NCBI GenBank assembly: GCA_900074885.1
Contig: FJUW01000058.1
Span: 34,601 to 98,600 of the forward strand
Source of the DNA: Rhynchosporium graminicola
Taxonomy: Eukaryota > Ascomycota > Leotiomycetes > Helotiales > Ploettnerulaceae
Reading direction: 5' to 3'
DNA: 64,000 bases
Numbering within the stretch: position 1 is the first letter of the stretch; the number at the start of each line of letters is the position of its first letter. Of this stretch, positions 21,530 through 32,566 are shown in pieces. The notes below the pieces were generated by a model that made no database searches, was not told where the DNA came from, and worked only from the letters and a program-made list of their open reading frames with translations. Position numbers and translations under genes: made by a program.

Positions 21530-22995
21530 ATGGCTGTCATCGGCACCTATGAAGGCCTTCGGGTCAACGTGATTGTTGATGGACTCGAACTCGTGGAATA
21601 CGATGCTCCAGCTGAGAGTGTCCCAGAGGACAATTCGAGTAAGGATGAGCACATCGCCAAGTACCAGCGCTCCGTTACATCAATCAAGTACGTTGAGGCG
21701 ATCTCCGGAAAGAAATTTGCGATCAGTCTTCAGGTCGAAGATCCTTTCGATGTTACTTCCGACTACCTCGCTTTTGAGATCCTTGTGGATGGGAAAACGG
21801 TGTCCTCACCATTGTTGGCCAAGAGCGGATATATCCATCACGGATTGTCGTGGAGCAAAGTGATTGAGGGGCCGTACAAGCGTGTGGATGGAACTGTTGT
21901 GCTTAAGCACATGGTATTCGCGGAATTGCTTACAAGTAAGTCTTCTTTTACCTTTGCTCTGAAGGCTGAGTCCTTTACTGACCGTTATTAAATTTGAAGC
22001 TTCTGAGTCTGAACATGTCCTTAAGGTCATTCTGAACGAGCAAAAGAAGAGCCTGGTTGATATCGGGGAAATCGTCGTTATTGTCACGCGCAGAGATCGA
22101 GTCGTTGTACCAGCTCCTGCTGTCTTGCCCGGCTCAGTTGCAGGTGATAAGACTGCCTCCGGACAAGATACCACTGGTACAACAAAGTATCACACCAAGC
22201 TCTTGGCGAAGGAGGCACAGTCGCACAGTACGGTGTAAGTTTATCTCCATCTGATTTTTCGTGCTGTTAAAAGTGTCTGCTGACCATTTCCGCAGGTTGG
22301 GGAACAACGTCGCAGTTGACAGTATTAAGCTGAAACAAATCCACACCAAGCTTGTTGATCGACCGGAGAGATTTCTGGCCAAGTTTTGCTTTAGGTATCG
22401 CAGCAGAGGTTTTTACCAAGCTCCAAAGACTTGAAAATTGTGACATGACTGACAAAACTTCAGAAAAGTTGCAATCCCTCCTCGTTATTGACCGTAACCC
22501 TTCTCCCGAGCCAGAGCCAGTTCAGGTAGAAACAGAGGAGAATCCCCTCAAAGCTCATCAAACACCTTCTCCTCCATCCACCCCAACCGATGCCGAAAAG
22601 CGGCTTGCGAAGATGAAGGAGGATCTCCAGAAGAAACAGGAGGAAATTGATCGTCACATGAGAGAATTCAGCGTAAGAAGCTTTACGCGCCCCAATCCTA
22701 TAGCTCATATAAGTATACTGAAATTCTGCTGCAACAGATTAAGGCGGTTGATGAGGCTGAATCGGTCGCGACTATCATAGATGACCCAGATGCCGCCTCG
22801 ATGCGCCTAGCTGTACAACTACACAATCTTCCAACAACTCCTCGTATTAAGCGAAAACGTGGAGTTGATGATGGCGAATCTGCCGCTGCTTCTGCCCGCG
22901 CCACAAAGAAGGCGAAGAGTAAGGGCAAGCAGAAGAGAGACAGACAATACATTGAAATATCGTCAGACAGCGAGGATGCCATCGAAGTCGAGTGA
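21530..22995 (+). CDS. DUF7918-domain protein, copy B (intact)
   Basis: Exons 21530-21935, 22000-22234, 22296-22408, 22464-22672 and 22738-22995; product 406 residues. Introns are 64, 61, 55, 55 and 65 bp long at the gaps (four introns: 64, 61, 55 and 65 bp), mostly with clear CTGAC branch sites. The third donor is an atypical GTTTTT but is required by phase and by alignment with copy A. The DUF7918-like domain spans about 1-250 (starts MAVIGTYEGLRVNVIVDG, ends FCFRYRSREKLQSLL), then a PSPEPEP linker, a Lys/Glu-rich coiled-coil (AEKRLAKMKEDLQKKQEEID), a bipartite basic stretch (KRKRGVDD...KKAKSKGKQKR) that would serve as an NLS, and an acidic end (YIEISSDSEDAIEVE) resembling a SUMO-interacting motif. 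A nuclear protein is inferred. Function unknown. Confidence 0.8.
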
Positions 22996-24618
22996 AGAAG
23001 TGAAGGATCGATGACCTTTATTTGGCCGATGGCTGTGTGTTCCTAAGAAGTATGAGACTTTTGGGTGGAGGCGCTGAAAGCACTTCGGGGTATTGTTTTT
23101 GTTTTTGAAGATAACGAGTGGAGATGAGCTTGAGTATTGGGAGCTGCGAATGATAGATTGCACGAGGGTATGGTAGCTTGAGAAGCTGGGGCTGTTATGT
23201 TCGATTCATTACTTTCTTGTAGAACTCATTTGAGCATGAGTACAATAGCTATTGTGCTTTCACACATCAAAAACACTCTCCAAAAATAATCTGGATCCCG
23301 CTTCTTATAATTGACCTTGAAAAAATGTTTGAGAGCTGGAGATATGGTGGAGACTTCAACAGCAGACCTTTCGCAAGCATAATGGTTGTTTAAATACCTC
23401 GCTTAATCCTTTGTCTATTAAGAACCCCCTTCCAGAGGCAGAACCAAAATCAAAGCAGTGACGGAGGTTTAAATTCACTTGCGAAATCTATGAAGCAGCA
23501 GACCTATCCCGGATCGCAAGTCACTTGGGATATGACGATCGGTACCAATCGTTCTGCCTCTACGACTGCATCACTCTTTCTCTTCATCCCCAGAGTTCAG
23601 GCATATCCAAAAAAAAACCAACACAAGTCTGCAAAGGAGTGTCTCCAGCTTGATGAAGTATCGAAACCGACCTCACCACTGGCACAGAAACAAAGCAACG
23701 AAATCTTTAAATTCCGATCACCCAAGCATGGGGTTGGAACGCCATAGAAAGTAAAGTAATCAGAGGTAGATAGAGTAGGGTTAAGTGTGACGAGAGCTCA
23801 CCAGAAGCCAGACTCAGTGTTCTGTTGTGTGCTCAACACGCAGATACTTTATCTGTGGAGTAGCAAAAAGAGAACCTCTCATTCTCGAATGTTCAAATTT
23901 CCCCTTCCTCATCCGTATTAATCATCCAATTTTTCCTGTCAAACGGATGTAAACAGCAAAAGAATCACCAACGTCACTGACCACGCTTCCCAGCTCCCGA
24001 GACACTGAGCCAAGACGACGTTTACCAACCCGTTCGCTCTGTTTGACTAACTCAGAACTGAGCTATGAACTATTAGATCATTTTTCCTGGAGCTCAAAGA
24101 GCCGCAAGCTGTCTTCTTCGAGATATGTGTATGAGACCTCTCTGTTTGCCAAGTAAGGGAAATGTGGATGAGAAGGAAGATCTCAACCTTCCAAGGAGGC
24201 TTTGTTAAGGTCAGAGGGCTCTCCAAGAGCGCTAAATTATAGTCACGCAAGTACTTGGCTACCAATGGTAAATGACTTGCATTAACATAGCTATAGATAA
24301 AATAAAAGCACATGCGGAGATAACGATGATATGTTCACTAGAGGATAAGAACAATGTGATAAACTGCATTGACATAACGTGATGTCCGTCAGTAGTAGGT
24401 ATTGGCAATCCGATCGATAATTTATCATTACACACAATAACGAGATCATAGACGCTAATGAACCATGACTACTTTTCCTTCCTGATCAACCCCACGTTTC
24501 TCCACCAGAATTCCCTCCACCCCGATCCAACCCACGCAATTATCATACTCCTTCATCCACTTCTTCTATCTCCCCACATTTTCTGCCGTTCCATACCACC
24601 CATCCTATGTCTTATGAT
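22996..24618. other. Intergenic region
   Basis: About 1.6 kb without a recognisable gene. The open frame at 23490-23747 has no homology I recognise and no splice context. Confidence 0.45.
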
Positions 24619-25466
24619 TTACCGACTCTTCTTTGGAGTAGCATCGGCATTAGTAGCCGCACCGTACTTATCGCCAAGGTCGTTGTACTCGCGGCTCAAA
24701 CCCTCACTCTGCTTCTTCAAGGTCTCCAAATCACGCTCCTTCTCAGCCAAAAGGTTCTTTAGCTTGCCAATCTCTCCGGCATTTCCAGCCTGAGCTAGCT
24801 TATCACTCTGCTTTCCGGAGGCCTTTGGGTCGCCTTCGTACTTCTTAACCTTCTCCTCGAGGCGGAGAACGTCGAGGATCATGGTGTAGGTGCGGTTGAG
24901 GATCAGGGAGAGGAAGAGCGTGAAACCGCAGAGATACATGTTGCGCTGGGAGTAGAACTTTCGGGCTTGGACTTCCATGCGCTCATGGCCCATGACGGAG
25001 GCTCTGCTGGGCTATTAGCATTTTGCCCTCTGTGCTTCAAGATTTGCGGGACTATTATGAAGAAGAGGAAATGTACCCAGGTGTCTTATTGGTCTCAGCA
25101 AGCTCGAGCTGGACTCTATAGACGCGATTCACGCTGTCAATGAAGAGGATAAGGATGAAGATAAAGGTAATCTTCATCCCATACTGGAGTTTCGCGACTA
25201 TTGGACTCTCGCTGCTAGAGAGCTGTTAGCATGTGCGAATTTTGCTGGAGGGGAGGCAGTGCGTACATGAACGTGAACATCTTGCGGCGGATCGTGAATG
25301 GGAGTGGCACGATAAGGAGCATGAAAAGCGCCATCTCTGCTACGAGGAGCAGGAAGACCTAGGTGCTGGTTAGCTACTGTCCTAGCAGAGCGTAATTGCA
25401 CGGCATTTCTCCGTTCTGCGACAGTGTACCAATTGGAGGCCTTACGAGACTGTAGTAGAGCGTCAT
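24619..25466 (-). CDS. YET3: BAP31/Yet3-like ER membrane protein
   Basis: Exons (minus strand) 25466-25446, 25358-25267, 25214-25077 and 25006-24619; product 212 residues. The first exon codes only seven residues (MTLYYSL). All three joins keep phase, and the introns have good branch sites such as GCTAAC. Three hydrophobic segments lie at about 5-30, 45-65 and 100-125, followed by a cytosolic coiled coil (RLEEKVKKYEGD, LLAEKERDLETLKKQSEGL). The C-terminus is KKSR, a KKxx dilysine ER-retrieval signal as in mammalian BAP31 (KKEE). Proteins of this family are ER cargo or quality-control factors associated with the translocon and membrane-protein export. Length agrees with yeast Yet1/Yet3 (about 205). 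The hypothetical-looking upstream frames in this stretch are shadows. Confidence 0.92.
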
Positions 25467-26149
25467 CTTGCTTGATTGTATGTGTGGATTGTTCTGCTCG
25501 AGGTATTTGCGGATGTAATTGTGTCCTGATGTAAGGTGTCAGTCTTGTTTTTGATGCTAGGCTCCAGGCCTCGAGAGAATCGAGTCGACGATTAATAATT
25601 GTCTTGGCCTCGAAAAGAGAGGAAGGATTGAGGCGAAGCAGCTTACAATTGTTTCGGTCTCTCGCAGATGATTGACTCGAGATATTCGCCAGTTGTGGTT
25701 GATGTGTTGTGTTTGCGAGAAAGTGGTCGTGTGTTGGCGCACGAAGGTGGTCTTGCTTCTTGCTGGCGTAGTGGCTGTGGGAGCTTGACCTCGCAACGTA
25801 ACGTCATCAGCCGACGAGAGCAGGGAATTTCCAGCTGGCGAAACAACAAAATGGCAGTCATGTGGCAGTCACGTGGCAATCATTGACTTCCATGTGACAG
25901 TTTATTCAGTGCGAGGAGACAGTGAGTAACAGAAATGGAGTACTGCCTTATAATTCTGGCTTTCCATGGTGACAGTGCTTGGGACTGGATGTAAATTGTT
26001 CTGTGTAGTTTACTATTTCAGCCTATTGAGTTGCTGTGCCTATACAGATCCTATATCCATTCGCTTTCATCTAGCTAGGTTTTTTCACCTCGCGGTTTCC
26101 AAAAGAAAAGCAGCCATTTACGCTAAAATCCTAGTGATCTCCCAGATAT
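25467..26149. other. Intergenic region between YET3 promoter and DUS3 3' end
   Basis: No gene recognised. It holds the YET3 promoter (reading leftwards) and the DUS3 3' flank. Confidence 0.4.
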
Positions 26150-28502
26150 CTAACCTTCTGCCTCAATCTCGTAACTATTCGACTTGTGCTTCGGCTGGAA
26201 TTTGAAATCCTTATGAGCAGGCCCCAGGTACATTTCACTATAACCGTTAGTCAACAATCCAAGTAGCGGGTCTCATTATTGCATACCTGATTTTAATCCA
26301 GTCCAAGTAATTGTCGCTCGCCAACAAAGCCTCCATATCATCTCTACTCCTATACGCCGGCGGTCTATCCTGCAAGCTCGGAGGAAGATGCGCAAGAATG
26401 CCAACAGGAACATATCTATGAGCAAAGCTCAACCATTCCAGCAAGAAGCGTCGAGTCTGTCCAACACCCACTTCGTCAGAACCCCATGCCTCGAGTCCGT
26501 ACTTGCAGAATTTCTGAACATAATCGAGTCTTTGAGTGGCAGTTTTATCGAGGTATTGTCCTTGCTCAATCTCCTCAAAGATCCAGGGCTTGATCAATGC
26601 ACCTCGTGCAACCATGACTGAATCAACCTGGGCCTTCTGGATATGATCGAGGTAGTCGACATGAGAATAGCAGTCTCCATTTCCAATGAAGAATATCCGT
26701 CCATCCTTGGAGTTTGCTTGAGTCCGCGCGTCAGGTTCCATTATAGTGTCAGTCAGTTGACCCTTCTGTTTATTGTAATCGTTGATAAGAGCACCGCACT
26801 GGGCAATATAGCCCCAGTCTGCACTCTTGGTATATCTTTGCTGTCTGGATCGGCCATGGAGAGTGATTGCCGCACAGCCTGGGGCTCCAAGCCGGTCCCT
26901 TGCCTCGAGACCACCAAATGCTAAACGATCAATGATTTTGAATGCAATAGGCTTATCGGTTCTGGTGCCCATTCTGATCTTGGCCGTGACAGGAATTTCT
27001 CCTGAAACTGTATTCATACCTCGGATCATCTTCTCCAATTTCGAAGGAGAATCCAGTAAGCCTGAACCAGCTCCAGATTGATAGACCATCTCAATAGGAC
27101 ATCCGCAATTTAGATCCATCAATCGGATATTTGGCAGAAGTTTAGACATGATTTCCGCAGCTTTTACTGCTTGCCACGGCTTGCTGGCTGAGATCTGTGT
27201 AGCGAACTTCAGATCCTTAGTGTTATCATAACCTTGAACGATCGAGGTAGGTGTGTATCGTGGAGGTAATATTTCACTCTCATGAGCTTTCATCAGTGCC
27301 CATTCGGACTTCTGCCCTTGAATCAAAGGGGTGGACATTGCCATCTCGGAATACGTAAGTTGAGCTCCAAGTTCCACGCACATTCTTCGAAATGGGAGGT
27401 TTCCTTGGGTGGTAAGAGGAGCAAGGACAGGAGTTTCGGGGCCAAAGTAGATTCGTCTCTTCTCCGATGGAAGCAGAGGTGGTTCTCTAAACTGCGCCCG
27501 ATTCTCTTCCCGAGCTTCGGTATCTGGATCCTGCTTCTTTCTGTGGTAGAATTTCTCCATTTCTTTCTGATCATCGTCTAGCCATTTGACGAATTCCTCG
27601 GCTTTCGAAGTAGAAAATCTCCTTCGCGCAAGATCTAACTTGTCCTTGGTTGATACGGTGTTGAAGACTCCCTTGCGATCCTCACCCTCAATTTCTGTTG
27701 CTGCTGCCCCATCCCTGTATAACAACACCAACTCCTTTCGACCGTCCTCGGTATCAATCTCTTTGGAATGACTTCCGACGAATCTGCATTTCCAGCCAGC
27801 GTGGCATATCCCATATATTTCCCATACTGGACATTTACCTCCGAAGGTTGTTAAGTCTTCCCTCTTCCCGTCCTTGAGGTATCGTCGAAGGTCATGAGTG
27901 CATTTGCAAGAATCCCCGAAATCGCATTGCTTAGGAGAGAATTCGTTGGTATTCGCTCGAGTATTGCATAGTCTGATAGCATCATACCATGACCCAAACT
28001 CACGGCCTTTGTTTTGGCCTTTCTCCTTCTTGCCCTTTTTCTTTTTGTTCTTCTTGTCCCCATTCACAGTGTTGTCTCTGTCGTCAGCCCGGAGTCTTCC
28101 TTCCGCAGCGTCATCGTCTATGGGTGGGTTTGTGGAATCCCCTTCTTTGCAAGAGGCATCTATGCGATATCTAGTCTTTGTAAGCTCTTTCATTCAGCAT
28201 TTCGTAGTAATCAGACCGCCAGCTACTCACTCAGGCTTGACCATCGCCGTTCCTTTCACCTTGTCCCTCGAATCCGGAAGAGACCTATCGCCTCCATTTC
28301 TCTCACCTCCGGATTGTTCGATCTTGACTCTTTTGGCCGCTGGCTGTTCTGAGCTATCCAGATCAGTAGATCCGTTTCTGTCGGCTTTTTCGATCTTAGT
28401 AATAGTCGAGTCTTCTGGAAGAATCGTTTGCGGTGGATATTCTGGAGCTGATCCGTCCTCGAGAGTTCTCTTCAAATCCTGTAACGCTTGGTCGTCTGCC
28501 AT
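26150..28502 (-). CDS. DUS3: tRNA-dihydrouridine(47) synthase, Dus3
   Basis: Exons (minus strand) 28502-28231, 28170-26287 and 26237-26150; product 747 residues. The last intron (GTATGC, GACTAAC, TATAG) is easily missed, because reading through gives a false stop at 26247; its exon supplies the conserved end [24 protein letters not shown]-terminal acidic/Ser-rich part with a poly-Lys NLS ([19 protein letters not shown]), then two CCCH zinc fingers ([11 protein letters not shown] and [16 protein letters not shown]...H), then the FMN-binding TIM barrel with NCGCP (C446, C448; C448 the expected catalytic Cys) and [13 protein letters not shown]. Dus3 reduces U47 in the variable loop of tRNAs using NADPH and FMN. 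Complete and slightly longer than yeast Dus3 (668). Confidence 0.95.
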
Positions 28503-29153
28503 TGTATATTTGAGTAAGATTTACTCGCGCTCGCTCGGAAAGATTCGATTGAACATTGGCGTGCAGATGTTATGCTACTGAAAATATCTGGGTTCTCTAA
28601 CATCAGTCAAAAATCGGTGTCGAGGTCAAGTAGTCTGCTCAATTAATTCACTTCTTATTAATTTGACTCCATTTTTGATGCCCCTCAATTTTTACATCGA
28701 CCTTATCTTAGCGTCTTCTGCCCAGCCACAATGTGGCTGAAGCTTGAGTTGGTCATTGAGCCAATCAAACCACCGACGGTCCTGGATCTTCGAGCTGCCC
28801 CTGAACCCATCCTTACCTATGGACGACGGGAATTTGGGGTGGACAACTATCCCCCGCATTTGTAATTCCTTCCATGCTAGAGGTTTACACCTCCATTTCC
28901 TTTCTCTCCTCGTAGCGTCGAAACGAGGGGTACCCGATATCTGTCCCCATATCAAATGTAACATCATGTGTATCAGTTGAAACATATCTTACGACAGGGG
29001 CATATACCAGTGTTCTATAATACGACACCACCAGCCTTGCTTGATTCAGCCGCCGTTTCCCCTTACAGAAGCTTCGTCAGCCTCGAATTGTTGTCGCACC
29101 GTCAATAATGATCATTACTGGCACTCAGTACAAGAATCTACAGCGCTATCAGA
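28503..29153. other. Divergent promoter region of DUS3 and the kelch gene
   Basis: 650 bp between divergent starts. A 290-base open frame on each strand (28692-28985) overlaps itself antisense, and neither is recognisable. No TATA box is clear. Confidence 0.4.
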
Positions 29154-30710
29154 ATGGCTGACTCGAAGTCTTCCGACAAAGCGGCCAGGCCAACGGTCAA
29201 ACCAAGCAAGTCGACGCGCTCCCAGAAGATCATCCAGCTGTCTCCCACTTCGGACACGAGGCCACAAGACATACCAGAAGATGCCGAACCACCACGAGAA
29301 GCGGTGGCAGTTCCTTCACGAAGCCATACACCAGGGCATCTACCTTCAAAGAGTCAAGACCGGAGGAAGAAAGCATCGGAATTAGCATTGCGACAGCGGT
29401 CCCAGTCACTTTCTCAGAAAGACGTCTCTTCCCCACCAACGTCGAAATCGGCATCCAAGCCGCCATCAGTTCATAGCCAGACATCCAGTTTAGAGACACC
29501 TACCTCCCCACCAGTTTCCATGATTCCCGCTCTACCAGTTATTCCTGATCCACGACGACCCCTCAATCTTCGTTCAACATCAGCAATAGCATCAAAACCG
29601 CGAGAGAGGGGCTCATCTCCTGCGCCTAGCAAAGTATCTACACCAGCTCAAAGACCACCGCGTGGTCCGCATATACCATTTCCACTTCTACCCGATCCGG
29701 AAACAGCACCAGATGTCGAACCAGCACCAGCAAGTGGCATGTACTGGTCTCGCGCACCAGTATCAGGAGCCCCACACACCTCCTTACGCGCACATACAAC
29801 AACATTGATCGGGTCCAATGTATATGTGTTTGGAGGCTGTGATGCAAAATCCTGCTTCAACGAGCTTTATGTACTAGACGCAGACGCATTTTACTTCTCT
29901 TGCCCCTACGTCTGTGGAGAGATACCAGTTCCGCTACGAGCCATGACCTGTACCGCCGTAGGGAAGAAACTTATAGTCTTCGGCGGTGGCGACGGGCCAG
30001 CATATTACAATGACGTCTACGTTCTCGACACAGTGAATTTCCGATGGAGCAAACCTAAGATAGGCGGAGATCGCCAACCTAGTAAGAGGAGAGCGCATAC
30101 TGCCTGTTTATGGCGGAATGGGATATATGTGTTCGGTGGCGGAGACGGTGTCAGGGCCTTGAACGATGTATGGCGACTCGACGTAGCAGACACGAATAAG
30201 ATGTCGTGGAAATTGATCTCGGCGCCATCGTCCGCGTCCTCAGAAGACAAGACGAAACCGAAAGCTAGAGGTTACCACACGGCGAATATGGTCGGTTCAA
30301 AACTTATCATCTTTGGAGGCAGTGATGGCGGAGAATGTTTCCGCGACGTATGGGTGTTTGATGTAGATACTCTGATGTTCTCACCTGTTCAGATACCTGT
30401 TTCATACCCCCGCCTCAGCCACACGGCTACGATTGTTGGGTCGTATCTATTCGTCATTGGAGGTCATGATGGCGTGGAGTACAGCAATGAAGTCCTCTTG
30501 CTGAATTTGGTGACTATGGCTTGGGATAAGAGGAAAGTCTATGGGATGCCACCAAAACCAAGAGGATATCACGGTGCTATCTTACACGATAGTAGGTTGA
30601 TTGTGGTGGGTGGCTTCGATGGCGGAGAGGTGTTTGGCGATGTGCAGATCTTGGAATTGGCTGTCCATGCTTATTATAGCCAGATTAGCCATTTTACTAT
30701 CGACGTATAG
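29154..30710 (+). CDS. Kelch-repeat protein with disordered N-terminus
   Basis: Single exon, 518 residues. Residues 1-190 are Ser/Pro/Lys-rich and probably disordered, with many SP/TP sites. From about 200 six kelch units follow, each with the GG doublet in a hydrophobic strand: VFGGCD, VFGGGDG, VFGGGDG, IFGGSDG, VIGGHDG and VVGGFDG. Six units are expected to close a beta-propeller, a protein-binding platform. No F-box, BTB or coiled coil is seen, in contrast with Tea1-type cell-end markers. S. pombe Ral2 is a kelch protein of comparable plan, but I cannot claim orthology. Start chosen at the first ATG (GCTATCAGAATGG). It shares a 650-bp divergent promoter region with DUS3. Confidence 0.85.
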   Translation: MADSKSSDKAARPTVKPSKSTRSQKIIQLSPTSDTRPQDIPEDAEPPREAVAVPSRSHTPGHLPSKSQDRRKKASELALRQRSQSLSQKDVSSPPTSKSASKPPSVHSQTSSLETPTSPPVSMIPALPVIPDPRRPLNLRSTSAIASKPRERGSSPAPSKVSTPAQRPPRGPHIPFPLLPDPETAPDVEPAPASGMYWSRAPVSGAPHTSLRAHTTTLIGSNVYVFGGCDAKSCFNELYVLDADAFYFSCPYVCGEIPVPLRAMTCTAVGKKLIVFGGGDGPAYYNDVYVLDTVNFRWSKPKIGGDRQPSKRRAHTACLWRNGIYVFGGGDGVRALNDVWRLDVADTNKMSWKLISAPSSASSEDKTKPKARGYHTANMVGSKLIIFGGSDGGECFRDVWVFDVDTLMFSPVQIPVSYPRLSHTATIVGSYLFVIGGHDGVEYSNEVLLLNLVTMAWDKRKVYGMPPKPRGYHGAILHDSRLIVVGGFDGGEVFGDVQILELAVHAYYSQISHFTIDV

Positions 30711-31612
30711 AGAAGGGATCCTTGTAGATTTGGATAGCATGTGCTTGTATTTGTCAGGGTGGTTTACCTAGCCGCTAATGAAATCTAGTCGGAATATTTG
30801 TTATCGAAATAAGGTAGTAACTTATGCGAAGTCGACATATCATCTTAACCAGACGATTCAAACCATGTTTCGTGTCTTCAACTTCTACTGCAAGTCAAAT
30901 TGTTACTGGAATTTTGTGACATTACTTCAAGAATCAAGTTGAGTCCTGGACTTGTTTCCTAACTTTACATGATTTCCAGTTTACGAGGCGAAGTAAGGGG
31001 AATGAATGAGAAGCGAGAGGACGATCTTATTTGTTATATCATTTCCAAGCTAAGCAATGATTCGAGAAGGTCACGAGCAGGTTGTTATTACAGCTTTCTA
31101 GGGATGCGGCGGTATCGATGGAAATGGATCTCTGGATGACTTATGTCAATCTGAGTAGAGACGAGGAAACCATGTCCAACACATTTTCATATATGCTCGA
31201 ATTCATGATTTTTTTCATTAAGATTTTCCATATGTTGTTTTGACTTTAAAGATCTGTGCGACAAAACAGATCACAGGATGCTTATGTACAAGCTCGAGAT
31301 ACTGACACCCATGTAAAACTTCCATTACTTCCCGAGTCTATTTCGTTGATTCGAGGATGAAATATCTATCCATGAACAGGAAGCTCATGTATCATTAACG
31401 CCGAAAAGATGAACTACTTATTCGTACATCCTCGCCCACCAGCCTAATCTTCTTCTTGAAATAGAGCTGACTTCAGGTCCCCTCACCCAATTCGAACTCA
31501 TTCATTGAGCCTTCCCCTTTCTACATTACCCCATCTCTCAGTCACTCAAAGTCGAGCAACACTGAAACTGACTAGTTCACAAAAATCTTGCACAAAGGGT
31601 CTTGCGGAGGTC
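30711..31612. other. Intergenic region between convergent kelch gene and RCF2
   Basis: 900 bp between the 3' ends of two convergent genes. No gene, repeat or RNA recognised. Confidence 0.45.
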
Positions 31613-32566
31613 TTAGTCGACGTCCTTCTCGTCTGTTTTGCTCTTGGTAGATTTGGGCTCAGGTTTAGATGCAGACTTCAAGCTATGATCGGACTTGCTG
31701 GATGATTTCTCGTGCTTTTCGTGCTCGGCTGATGCTGCTTCTTTGCGAGCTGCGATCTTGCGCTCTTCTGCTGCTACCATATCTGTTCAGTCGTTAGCTC
31801 TAATTCGCATTGGATTTATCGCAAAATAATGAGATGATAGAAATGAAGGAAGTCATACCCCTCCACAAATCCTCTCCCTCGTAAGCCTCGTGATGAATCC
31901 TCTTCTCGATAAAATGCTTATGCTCTGGATCATTCGGATCAAGGATCTTGACCGTCTCCCACCTTCCCTTCCCTTTACTCGCATCACCGACCTCAAACGC
32001 CGCCGTCGCAATCAAAATCGCCAGCGTCAGGCCCTGCGCGTAAACTCTAGCCTGCACCAACTTCTGCGCCCTCGTCAAGTATGGACTCCTGCCCACAAGC
32101 CCCAGCGCAATTCCCATACTAGCCACCCAACTCGCCGTTACGATCGGATATCGGTTCTCCCGACCCCATTCTTTGAAGCGCTGGAAGGACGTCTCGTTTT
32201 CTTTGAGTTGTGCTAACGCGGTCGAGGCTTGGTCTTTGTAATGGTTTGCGGGATTGCGGTCGGTCTCAAAGGAGCGAGACGCTTTGTCGGCTTGGATAAT
32301 CGCGGTGAATGATCCAGAGGAGGTTACGAGGAATGTTTTCATGGGCAGGGTGAGGGAGCGGAAGGTTGGGAAGCGGTGCGAGAGGCCGAAGACTGCTGCT
32401 GTGCCCTGGGAGAGGATTAGTTCTTTGTAATTTTGGGCCTCGCTGCGGTAATGGGATCGAGAGACGAGAGGCATACAACTAAGAGACCAAGTCCTCCGCC
32501 TATAGCTCCACCTTTGAGGGTGGCATTGTAATGGGCTGCTTCTTCTTCCTTGGTGAGGATCTTCAT
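31613..32566 (-). CDS. RCF2: Respiratory supercomplex factor 2 homologue (HIG1-domain protein)
   Basis: Exons (minus strand) 32566-32477, 32405-31859 and 31782-31613; product 268 residues. The first exon begins MKILTKEEEAAHYNATLKGG and ends GLGLLV; the 71-bp intron (GTATGC, ACTAAT, CCAG) joins it in phase 0 to GTAAVFGLSHRFP. The second intron (76 bp, GTATGA, CTGAACAG) must be removed to reach the Lys/Ala/Ser-rich end DEKDVD. Two hydrophobic segments lie in the N-terminal half (about 18-35 and 45-65), and the HIG1-type domain is at about 110-185 (RENRYPIVTASWVASMGIALG). Rcf2 in yeast is an inner-membrane protein that binds complex IV and influences III-IV supercomplexes. The C-terminal charged tail (about 215-268) is longer than in yeast (224 residues total). 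Confidence 0.88.
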
